From: Halanaerobiales bacterium
GTDB taxonomy: Bacteria > Bacillota_F > Halanaerobiia > Halanaerobiales > DTU029
Direction of reading: 5' to 3'
DNA length: 31,869 nucleotides
Assembly: GCA_016278415.1 (NCBI GenBank)
Contig: JADQBV010000296.1
Coordinates: 1-31,869 of the forward strand
Shown piece by piece: positions 24,738-31,869 of this stretch (its first letter is position 1; each line of letters opens with the position of its first letter). Below the pieces are notes generated by a model. That model made no database searches. It had not been told where the DNA came from and saw only the letters and a program-made list of their open reading frames with translations. A program made the translations under genes and the position numbers.

Positions 24738-25898
24738 ATGTACAAGGTAAAAATAGGTATTATAGGCATAGGTAACATGGGAAGCAGTCATGCTAAAAAT
24801 TTAATGGCAGGAGAAGTTCCTGGAGGCAAATTAGTTGCTGTAAGTGATCTTGATCCGGATAAATTAGAATGGGCTAGGGAGGAATTGGGAGAAGGGGTTA
24901 AGCGGTATAATAATAATGATGACTTTTTTGCTGACCAAGATATAGATGCTGTCATAATTGCTACACCCCACTATGATCATCCCACTCTGGCAATCAGGGC
25001 ATTTGAAAATGACCTACATGTTCTAACAGAAAAGCCTGCTGGGGTTTATACTAAACAGGTTAGAGAAATGAATGAGGCTGCTGCTAAAAGTGATAAGACT
25101 TTCTGTATAATGTATAATCAAAGAACTAATCCATTATATCAAAAATTAAAGGATTTAATCGAATCTGGTGAATTAGGTGAGATTAGGAGAACGAATTGGA
25201 TTATTACCAATTGGTATCGTTCACAGAGTTATTACAATTCAGGCGGGTGGCGTGCTACCTGGGAGGGTGAAGGTGGTGGGGCATTATTAAATCAAAACCC
25301 ACATAATCTTGATCTCTGGCAGTGGACCTGTGGTATGCCTAAAAGAGTTAGGGCTTTCTGTTACTTTGGTAAATATCATGACATAGAGGTTGAAGATGAT
25401 GTTACAGCCTATGTTGAGTATGAAAATGGGGCTACTGGTGTTTATATTACCTCAACTGCAGATGCCCCTGGTACAAATAGACTGGAAGTTACAGGAAATA
25501 GGGGTAAGATTGTTCTTGAAGATGATAAGCTAACTTTTTGGCGCTTACGAACACCAGAAAGGCAGTTCAATGAAGAGTATACAGGTGGTTTTGGTCAGCC
25601 TGAATGTTGGAAATGTGATGTGCCAGTTGAGGGTAACGAGACTTCACATCTTGGTATAATGAGCGACTGGGTTGATTCAATACTTAATGGAACAGAGTTA
25701 CTTTCACCAGGTGAAGAAGGTATTAACGGTCTGATGATATCAAATGCCATGCACCTATCTGCCTGGACTGATGGTTGGGTAGACCTACCTATTGATGAAG
25801 ATTTATTTTATAATAAATTACAGGAGCAAATTGAGAACTCTACATTTGAAAAGAAAAGCTCTAAAGATACAAAATTGGATGTATCTGGGACACATTAA
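24738..25898 (+). CDS. Gfo/Idh/MocA-family oxidoreductase
   Basis: The 386-residue product has the N-terminal Rossmann motif GIGNMGSSHA (10-19), the EKP signature (98-100) that contacts nicotinamide and substrate, and a catalytic-site GGALLNQNPHNLDLW with His189 and Asp192. These enzymes oxidise or reduce sugars, sugar alcohols or inositols with NAD(P). Strong GGAGG ribosome binding site. It lies 113 bases after the TIM-barrel gene and 55 before the second TIM barrel, so they are probably one operon. Confidence 0.93.
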   Translation: MYKVKIGIIGIGNMGSSHAKNLMAGEVPGGKLVAVSDLDPDKLEWAREELGEGVKRYNNNDDFFADQDIDAVIIATPHYDHPTLAIRAFENDLHVLTEKPAGVYTKQVREMNEAAAKSDKTFCIMYNQRTNPLYQKLKDLIESGELGEIRRTNWIITNWYRSQSYYNSGGWRATWEGEGGGALLNQNPHNLDLWQWTCGMPKRVRAFCYFGKYHDIEVEDDVTAYVEYENGATGVYITSTADAPGTNRLEVTGNRGKIVLEDDKLTFWRLRTPERQFNEEYTGGFGQPECWKCDVPVEGNETSHLGIMSDWVDSILNGTELLSPGEEGINGLMISNAMHLSAWTDGWVDLPIDEDLFYNKLQEQIENSTFEKKSSKDTKLDVSGTH

Positions 25899-25953
25899 GC
25901 AGTTCTTGTACTTAATTTAAGTACTAAAAAATTATTTAATGGAGGAGAAATAT

Positions 25954-26709
25954 ATGAAAATAGCTGCACAGTTATATACTTTAAGGGAATTTCTTAAAAC
26001 ACCTGAAGATATTGATAAGACGTTAAAGAAGGTAAAAGAAATAGGTTATGATGCAGTACAGGTCTCAGGTATGGGGCCGATAGATTCACAAGATTTAAAG
26101 ACGATAGTAGATAGAGAAGGTTTAACTATTTGTGCGACACATATAGGATTTGATAGGTTAAAGAATGAACTAGATTCAGTAATATCAGATCATAAATTAT
26201 GGGGTTGTAAGTATGTGGGTCTAGGCTCTATGCCTGAAGAGTATAGGAAAGATAAAGATTCATTTATAAAATTTGCTAAAGAGGCATCTGAGATTGCTGA
26301 AAAGCTACAAGAGAACGGTTTGCAATTTGTTTACCATAACCACAATTTTGAATTTATTAAATTTGGAGATAAGACAGGAATGGATATATTATTCGAGAAT
26401 ACTGATCCCCAATCTTTTGATTTTGAAATTGATACTTATTGGGTTCAAGCAGGAGGGGCAGATCCCTCTCAATGGATTACCAAAGTAGCAGGACGTATGG
26501 ATGTAGTTCACTTTAAAGATATGGCTGTAGATGGTTGGGAGCCAATAATGGCTGAAGTTGGTGAAGGGAATTTGAACTGGGATAGCATAATTCAGTCTTG
26601 TGAAGATATAGGTGTGGAATGGGCTTGTGTTGAACAGGATGTATGCCAGCGAGACCCTTTCGAAAGTTTAGCTATTAGTTTGAAGAACTTGAAAGAGATG
26701 GGATTGTAA
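25954..26709 (+). CDS. TIM-barrel sugar phosphate isomerase/epimerase
   Basis: The 251-residue product begins MKIAAQLYTLREFL and carries the metal-binding residues of the family: Glu133 (HNHNFEF), Asp160 (FEIDTYW), His186 (VVHFKDM) and Glu227 (CVEQD). It belongs to the IolE/IolH-like, xylose isomerase-like TIM barrels. An in-frame ATG at 25939 is part of the GGAGGAG ribosome binding site, so the true start is 25954. It ends the first operon and is followed by a clear terminator. Confidence 0.9.
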   Translation: MKIAAQLYTLREFLKTPEDIDKTLKKVKEIGYDAVQVSGMGPIDSQDLKTIVDREGLTICATHIGFDRLKNELDSVISDHKLWGCKYVGLGSMPEEYRKDKDSFIKFAKEASEIAEKLQENGLQFVYHNHNFEFIKFGDKTGMDILFENTDPQSFDFEIDTYWVQAGGADPSQWITKVAGRMDVVHFKDMAVDGWEPIMAEVGEGNLNWDSIIQSCEDIGVEWACVEQDVCQRDPFESLAISLKNLKEMGL

Positions 26710-26740
26710 AAAATCACAAATTTATTAGCATTTTAAGAAG

Positions 26741-26781
26741 ATGGTGACCTTTAAATAATTAGGGATCACCATTCTTTTTTT
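26741..26781 (+). terminator. Terminator of the isomerase/oxidoreductase operon
   Basis: ATGGTGA (26741-26747) pairs with TCACCAT (26766-26772), extended by a CC/GG pair, and is followed by a T run ending at 26781. Confidence 0.85.
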
Positions 26782-26971
26782 GTATATTTAGGAAGGATAA
26801 GTAACCCTATTAACGAAATAAGTATATTATAAAGCTAATATACAACAAGTAATCTTAAAACCAGATATTGTGTAAAAAAGATAGCTAAGAATCCCAGTAA
26901 CGGTTATTAAGATGATCAAAAACTGTTCAATATGATGAGTTTAAAAAAGAAAAATCTAAGGGGGAAATATA

Positions 26972-28768
26972 ATGAGTGAAGTAGAAGCTAAACAAAGATT
27001 GGTTGGTTCAATGCCTAAGATAGGTATCCGCCCAACGATTGATGGTAGGGAAAGAGGAGTAAGAGAATCACTAGAGGACCAGACAATGAATATGGCTAAA
27101 AATGCTGCAGCTTTTTTAGAAAAATCCCTACGTCATGCTAATGGTATGCCAGTAGAATGTGTAATTGCAGATAGTTGTATTGGTGGGGTAGCTGAAGCTG
27201 CTATGGCCGAAGAAAAGTTTCAAAGAGAGGGTGTAGGGGTTTCGCTAACTGTTACACCTTGTTGGTGTTATGGTTCTGAAACTATGGATCAGGACCCTTT
27301 AAGACCTAAGGCTATCTGGGGTTTTAATGGTACAGAAAGACCTGGGGCAGTTTATCTAGCGGCAGTTTTGGCTGGTCATAATCAAAAAGGACTACCTGCT
27401 TTCGGAATATATGGTAAGGATGTTCAGGATGCAGATGATACAAGTATTCCTGAAGATGTACAAGAAAAATTACTTAAGTTTGCTAAGGCTGGTTTGGCTG
27501 TAGCAACAATGAGGGGTAAGTCTTATCTTTCAATCGGTGGGGTATCTATGGGGATAGCGGGTTCTATAGTTGATGAAGAGGTATTCCAGAATTATCTGGG
27601 TATGCGCAATGAATATGTAGATATGACCGAAATCAAACGTAGAATAGATGAAGGTATCTATGATCAAGAAGAGTTTGAAATTGCTTTAAGGTGGGTTAAA
27701 GAAAATTGTCAAGAAGGATCGGACAACAATCCTGTAGAGGAACAATTCTCTAGAGAAGAAAAAGATGAGCAGTGGGGATTTGTTGTAAAAATGACTTTGA
27801 TTGCTAGGGATTTAATGATTGGTAATGATAGATTAAAAGATAAGGGTTTCGGTGAAGAATCCATGGGTCATAATGCAATTGCTGCTGGTTTCCAGGGACA
27901 ACGCCAGTGGACAGATTTCTATCCAAATGGTGATTTTATGGAAGCAATATTAAACTCTTCCTTTGATTGGAATGGTATCAGGCAAGTCTTTATCATGGCT
28001 ACAGAGAATGATAGCTTAAATGCTGTACCGATGTTATTTGGTCATCTTTTGGCAAATACAGCTCAGATATTTGCTGATGTTAGAACATATTGGAGTCCTG
28101 AGGCTGTTGAGAGGGTAACAGGCCAGAAACTAACTGGTAGGGCAGAAAATGGTTTAATACATCTGATTAACTCAGGTTCGGCTACTCTTGATGGTACTGG
28201 ACAGCAGAGCAAGGATGGCAAAGCTGTTATGAAGCCTTACTGGGAAATAAGTGAGGCAGAGGTTGAGAAGTGTTTAGATGCTACGACCTGGCGGCCTGCT
28301 AATTTAGGTTATTTCCGTGGTGGAGGTTATTCATCACAGTTCCTAAGCAAAGGAGGTATGCCTGTTACAATGACCAGAGTCAATCTGTTAAAGGGAATAG
28401 GCCCAGTTCTACAGATTGCAGAAGGATATACAGTTGAATTACCTGAAGATGTTCATAATACACTAGATCAAAGGACTGACCCAACATGGCCAACAACCTG
28501 GTTTGCCCCTAAGTTAATTGGAAAAGGTGCCTTTAAGGATGTTTATTCTGTAATGAACAACTGGGGAGCCAACCATGGTGCTATCAGTTATGGTCACATT
28601 GGTGATCAGTTAATTACACTGGCTTCTATGCTTAGAATACCAGTTAATATGCATAATGTAGAAGAGGATAGAATCTTTCGTCCAGATGCCTGGAATTTAC
28701 ACGGTACAGATAATCTAGAGAGTGCTGATTATCGTGCCTGTGAAAACTTTGGACCATTGTATAAATAA
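26972..28768 (+). CDS. fucI: L-fucose isomerase
   Basis: The 598-residue product matches the E. coli-type L-fucose isomerase in length and sequence. It converts L-fucose to L-fuculose using a metal ion and also accepts D-arabinose. The active-site glutamate and aspartate are Glu345 (MATENDSLN) and Asp369 ([10 protein letters not shown]), spaced as in the family, with a probable third ligand His535 ([12 protein letters not shown]). Start chosen at the ATG with a GGGGG site and a normal N-terminus ([15 protein letters not shown]). Fuculokinase, aldolase and permease are not in the window. The AraC gene downstream on the minus strand may regulate it. Confidence 0.97.
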   Translation: MSEVEAKQRLVGSMPKIGIRPTIDGRERGVRESLEDQTMNMAKNAAAFLEKSLRHANGMPVECVIADSCIGGVAEAAMAEEKFQREGVGVSLTVTPCWCYGSETMDQDPLRPKAIWGFNGTERPGAVYLAAVLAGHNQKGLPAFGIYGKDVQDADDTSIPEDVQEKLLKFAKAGLAVATMRGKSYLSIGGVSMGIAGSIVDEEVFQNYLGMRNEYVDMTEIKRRIDEGIYDQEEFEIALRWVKENCQEGSDNNPVEEQFSREEKDEQWGFVVKMTLIARDLMIGNDRLKDKGFGEESMGHNAIAAGFQGQRQWTDFYPNGDFMEAILNSSFDWNGIRQVFIMATENDSLNAVPMLFGHLLANTAQIFADVRTYWSPEAVERVTGQKLTGRAENGLIHLINSGSATLDGTGQQSKDGKAVMKPYWEISEAEVEKCLDATTWRPANLGYFRGGGYSSQFLSKGGMPVTMTRVNLLKGIGPVLQIAEGYTVELPEDVHNTLDQRTDPTWPTTWFAPKLIGKGAFKDVYSVMNNWGANHGAISYGHIGDQLITLASMLRIPVNMHNVEEDRIFRPDAWNLHGTDNLESADYRACENFGPLYK

Positions 28769-28783
28769 ATATACCTAAGAAAA

Positions 28784-28825
28784 AAACCTTTAATGTTAGC
28801 ATAATAGGGACTATGCTATAGGTTT
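28784..28825 (+). terminator. Hairpin after fucI
   Basis: AAACCT and TAGCATA (28784-28803) pair with TATGCTA and AGGTTT (28812-28825), leaving an interrupted stem about 15 bases after the fucI stop. There is no T run, so terminator function is only likely. Confidence 0.4.
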
Positions 28826-28877
28826 ATTAAAAAATAATAGGTAAATAATAACCACTAGGTAATAAAAGAGTCAACTA

Positions 28878-28914
28878 GAGTCTTTCTCTTGATTTTGGGC
28901 AGAGAGATTCACTC
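28878..28914 (-). terminator. Possible terminator of the second AraC gene
   Basis: GAGT...CTCT and AGAG...ACTC arms form an imperfect hairpin just past the stop of the minus-strand AraC gene, with TTTTATT further on in the minus direction. Confidence 0.3.
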
Positions 28915-28916
28915 TA

Positions 28917-29759
28917 TTAATTTTTAAGCATTAACTTTCTATAGTTTAACGGAGAGTAACTTGTTATTTCTTTAAAAATCCTACCAAAATGAGTTATATT
29001 ATTATATCCAACCATACCTGCAATTTTACTAACATTTAAATTAGTCTGTTGTAATAACTTCCGAGCTTCCTTAACTCGGACGTTATTTTTGTACTCTACA
29101 AAATTAAAACCTGTAACCTGTTTAAATGCTTTGCTGAGGTAAGTGGGGCTATAGTTAAATTGATTAGCTATTTTGTTTAATGATAAATTGTTGTGATAAT
29201 GTTTATTAATGTAACTTGCGATTTCAGCCATTTTTTCATGGGTTTGATCTGGATATTCAGCAGTAGCTGAGCTATTCAATTCTGCTTGTCGGTTAAGGAA
29301 GATAAGTAGTTCAAGTAAGAGTATCTTTAGATAACTAAGATAGCCTTTATCTTTGTTTTTTTTCTCATTTATCATTTTAAAAAGATGGTTTTCTAACCAA
29401 ATTTGTTCTTGTATATTTATTGATAAGATATTTTTTCTTTTTTTAAAACATGAATAGGGGTTTATGTCTTTTATTTCTGTAGATAATAGTTTGAGGAAAT
29501 TATAATGGAATTCAATCAAAATGCGTTCATGGTCTGGATTTTCAGAATCAATGGTTCGATGTAATATATTTTTATCTATAAGTACAATATCCCCTTTTCT
29601 AACTAGATAGCTTCGATTATCGATAAAGTAAAAACGTTCTCCTTCAAGTAAATAATAAATTTCAAATCCCTCATGAAAATGCTTTTTTGGCATAGTATGA
29701 GGTCCGCCTTTTCTCTTGATATGTTGGATTGTCATTATTTTATCGTTTATATCCGACAT
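28917..29759 (-). CDS. AraC-family transcriptional regulator (cupin plus HTH)
   Basis: The 280-residue product has a cupin sensor (about residues 18-70: MPKKHFHEGFEIYYLLEGER, GDIVLIDKNILHRTI) and a C-terminal AraC DNA-binding domain (about 180-278: KIANQFNYSPTYLSKAFKQ and GYNNITHFGRIFKEITSYSP). It resembles the first AraC protein in design but is clearly a different sequence. It is divergent from the second oxidoreductase gene and convergent with fucI, so it may regulate one or both. Confidence 0.9.
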   Translation of the reverse strand: MSDINDKIMTIQHIKRKGGPHTMPKKHFHEGFEIYYLLEGERFYFIDNRSYLVRKGDIVLIDKNILHRTIDSENPDHERILIEFHYNFLKLLSTEIKDINPYSCFKKRKNILSINIQEQIWLENHLFKMINEKKNKDKGYLSYLKILLLELLIFLNRQAELNSSATAEYPDQTHEKMAEIASYINKHYHNNLSLNKIANQFNYSPTYLSKAFKQVTGFNFVEYKNNVRVKEARKLLQQTNLNVSKIAGMVGYNNITHFGRIFKEITSYSPLNYRKLMLKN

Positions 29760-30073
29760 TTCTAGTCACCCTTTAGAGCAAATTAGTGGTATTTAGAATC
29801 TTTATTATCAAAAAATACATTCAATTTAAAATGCTTCATTTTACATTTTATACTACCACAAAAAATGTAGAAAAACAACAATTACATCAAATAATGTCTT
29901 GTTATTAATCAAATTTCAATGTATATTTGAGATAGATTGTTAATATTGTGCTTAATAGAAGTTCACTTGTAGAAGTTTTAAAGGAGATACTTATGCCCAG
30001 GAACTAACAGTCTTAGTTGAATTTTAAGATTAATTACTTGAGATTAATTTACTTAAAAAGGAGTTGGATCAAG
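29760..30073. other. 314-bp divergent control region with mini-ORF
   Basis: No gene of normal size. It holds the promoters of the AraC gene and of the oxidoreductase. A 5-codon open frame at 29993-30007 (ATG CCC AGG AAC TAA) has a good GGAG ribosome binding site at 29983-29986 with normal spacing; it could be a leader peptide or a relic. An AAGGAG site at 30058-30063 serves the real start at 30074. Confidence 0.45.
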
Positions 30074-31336
30074 ATGAGATATGCTATTATTGGAACTGGA
30101 TCAAGGGCAGCTATGTATTATGATGCCTTAGTAAAACAGGAAGAAATTAGTAAGGAACATAACTTAGTTGCTTTATTGGACTTAAACCAGAGTAGAATGG
30201 ATTATGTAAATCAAGAATTGGATTTGAGTTTACCGACTTATAAACCACATCAATTTGATGAAATGATTGATAAAGAAAATATCGAGGGTATTGTAATTAC
30301 AACAAAAGACAGTCATCATCATGAATTTATTATTAAGGGTTTAAAAAGAGGTTTAAAGGTTATTACTGAAAAACCAATGACAACTGATGAAGATAAATGC
30401 CAGGAAATAGTTGATACAATGGAAGAGACCGGTAATGATCTAACTGTAACTTTTAATTATCGATATTCTCCTTATCGTTCAAAAATCAAAGAATTATTAC
30501 AAGAAGGAATTATTGGTAAGTTGACTATGGTAGAATTTCATTGGTATTTAGATACAACTCATGGTGCTGATTATTACCGTCGTTGGCATCGTAATAAGGA
30601 GAATTCAGGTTCACTATTTGTACACAAGTCTACTCACCATTTTGATCTAGTAAACTGGTGGATTGATAGTTACCCTACTAAGGTTTTTGCTATGGGAGAA
30701 AAGAATTTCTATCGTCCTGAAACATTCCCTTATCATCTCCGTTGTCAAGACTGTGATATGACCGATGAGTGTAAATTCTTTATGGATATGTCAGAGTCAG
30801 AAAGTCTTACTTCAATGTATCTAAATGCTGAGCAAGAAGATGGATATTTCCGTGATGCTTGTGTCTTTTCTCCAGAGATTGATATCTGGGATACAAGGGC
30901 TATTACAGCAAGTTATCGGAACAATGTTTTATTGAGTTATTCCTTGAACAATTATGCCCCTTATGAGGGTTATAAAGTTGCATTTATTGGTACTAAGGGT
31001 AGAATTGAGCAGGATGTAATTGAAAATGCCTATATTAGTGGTCATGAAGGCAAACCTGAGCGCAAGGTACCTAAGGATAATATTAGGCTAGAGGTTTATC
31101 CTCAATTTGAAGAGTCTTATAAGGTTGAAGTAGAAACAGCTAAAGAAGGACATGGTGGTGGTGATATCCGCTTATTAAAAGATATCTTTTTAGAAGATGA
31201 TACCTCCGATCCATTAAATAGAAAAGCTGGCGGCATGGATGGTGCAATGTCTATACTGACAGGAATAGCTGCCCGTAGATCGATAGAATTGGGAAGGGCT
31301 ATTGATGTTGATGAATTGGTGAGTATAAAAGAGTAG
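30074..31336 (+). CDS. Gfo/Idh/MocA-family oxidoreductase with Cys cluster
   Basis: The 420-residue product has a Rossmann motif GTGSRA (7-12), an EKP motif (99-101) and a substrate-site THHFDLVNWW. A C-x2-C-x5-C cluster, Cys224-Cys227-Cys233 (RCQDCDMTDECKFF), sits in the C-terminal domain and may bind zinc or another metal; such an insertion occurs in a subset of the family. The longer in-frame start at 30017 is rejected because AAGGAG lies just before 30074. Substrate unknown, likely a sugar or inositol derivative. Confidence 0.92.
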   Translation: MRYAIIGTGSRAAMYYDALVKQEEISKEHNLVALLDLNQSRMDYVNQELDLSLPTYKPHQFDEMIDKENIEGIVITTKDSHHHEFIIKGLKRGLKVITEKPMTTDEDKCQEIVDTMEETGNDLTVTFNYRYSPYRSKIKELLQEGIIGKLTMVEFHWYLDTTHGADYYRRWHRNKENSGSLFVHKSTHHFDLVNWWIDSYPTKVFAMGEKNFYRPETFPYHLRCQDCDMTDECKFFMDMSESESLTSMYLNAEQEDGYFRDACVFSPEIDIWDTRAITASYRNNVLLSYSLNNYAPYEGYKVAFIGTKGRIEQDVIENAYISGHEGKPERKVPKDNIRLEVYPQFEESYKVEVETAKEGHGGGDIRLLKDIFLEDDTSDPLNRKAGGMDGAMSILTGIAARRSIELGRAIDVDELVSIKE

Positions 31337-31423
31337 TATAATTTCTATAACATTATTAACAATAAATAAATTTTCTTTATTTATAATAAATATCGTCAGT
31401 ATTGCGTCAAGTCATAAAAATAA

Positions 31424-31455
31424 TAAACAGCCCAAAGACTAATTTGGGCTGTTTA
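31424..31455. terminator. Bidirectional terminator
   Basis: TAAACAGCCCAAA (31424-31436) and TTTGGGCTGTTTA (31443-31455) form a perfect 13-bp stem with a 6-base loop between two convergent genes, so it can terminate both. Confidence 0.85.
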
Positions 31456-31475
31456 TGTAAGGTATTTATGTTTTA

Positions 31476-31869
31476 TTAAATAAAAAGAGAAGGAATAATA
31501 TATTCGTTAATAATATCACTATGAGACCCGCGGTGCTTATCAGTTCTGGAATTTATTGCTATCACTAAATCAAGTTCTGGTACAACAAAAATAAGCTGAC
31601 CACCAAGTCCGCTTGCATAATAAACATCAGTTCCCGTAATCACCTTATCTATCCAAATTTGATAACCATACTTTGATCTACCAGATACATTAATATGAGG
31701 CTGTGTACTTTCATTAATCCACTTCTCAGATATAATTTGCTTTTCATTCCATCTTCCCTTGCTTAAATATAGGTAACCAATCTTGGCCATATCGCGGGTT
31801 TTTAATTTCAATGTAGCTCCTCCTATATTATAACCCTCTCTATCAGTTAACCATTTTCTATTTTCAATT
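31476..31869 (-). CDS. Class C beta-lactamase-like serine hydrolase, C-terminal part
   Basis: The gene continues past the right edge of the window, so the active-site SxxK motif is not visible. The visible C-terminal part contains GYNIGGATLKLKTRDMAKIG, YLYLSKGRW, YGYQIWI and ASGLGGQLIFVVPELDLVI, which are typical of the beta-lactamase/penicillin-binding family of serine hydrolases (EstB/class C type). The reading frame is open to the edge (31868), upstream of the TTG at 31811, so the product is larger than shown. Confidence 0.85.
   Translation of the reverse strand, partial: IENRKWLTDREGYNIGGATLKLKTRDMAKIGYLYLSKGRWNEKQIISEKWINESTQPHINVSGRSKYGYQIWIDKVITGTDVYYASGLGGQLIFVVPELDLVIAINSRTDKHRGSHSDIINEYIIPSLFI

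Noticed and set aside
25939..25953. In-frame ATG before the second TIM barrel
   Set aside because: It belongs to the ATGGAGGAG ribosome binding site.
30017..30073. Upstream start for the second oxidoreductase
   Set aside because: Lacks a ribosome binding site; AAGGAG precedes 30074 and the Rossmann motif begins there.
1..31869. CRISPR arrays, tRNA and rRNA genes
   Set aside because: No regularly spaced direct repeats and no tRNA-like T-loop or conserved rRNA segments seen on either strand.

Overview
The window looks like a chromosomal segment of a low-GC, AT-rich Gram-positive anaerobe of the Clostridia/Halanaerobiales type. This is inferred from strong GGAGG ribosome binding sites, base composition, AraC/Gfo-Idh/FucI sugar genes, an ECF-type S component and DUF445 proteins; there is no rRNA or tRNA to fix the taxon.

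Region 1 (1-1113): the tail of an N-acetylmuramoyl-L-alanine amidase, a 124-residue protein with one membrane anchor and a 49-residue Cys/Trp protein, separated by factor-independent terminators. This resembles the lysis end of a prophage or prophage remnant.

Region 2 (1114-11865): a three-gene cassette and the most interesting part of the window. It holds (i) a 2107-residue protein with an N-terminal PD-(D/E)XK/Cap4-like nuclease domain, a STAND-like P-loop NTPase and a very long helical-repeat sensor-like region; (ii) a 205-residue helical protein whose start codon overlaps the stop of the first gene; (iii) a 1234-residue protein ending in a second PD-(D/E)XK-type nuclease domain. By architecture and position this is a candidate anti-phage defence system related to, but not obviously the same as, known Avs/STAND systems.

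Region 3 (11866-13418): gene-poor DNA with several inverted-repeat structures, a VapBC toxin-antitoxin pair on the minus strand, its probable operator, and a 106-bp palindromic intergenic repeat.

Region 4 (13419-15330): an isoprenylcysteine-methyltransferase-like membrane protein, an ECF transporter S component with its own promoter and structured leader, a small possibly frameshifted membrane peptide and an 88-residue membrane protein.

Region 5 (15331-22362): a 1340-residue tandem DUF445 membrane protein (minus strand), a complete transketolase and a small two-helix membrane protein.

Region 6 (22412-31336): a sugar-utilisation cluster. Two AraC regulators (minus strand) flank two TIM-barrel sugar isomerases/epimerases, two Gfo/Idh/MocA dehydrogenases and an L-fucose isomerase. 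Transporter, kinase and aldolase are absent, so those steps must be encoded elsewhere. A broken gene fragment and a 105-bp cruciform repeat lie upstream of the first operon. The window ends in the C-terminal part of a class C beta-lactamase-like serine hydrolase (minus strand).
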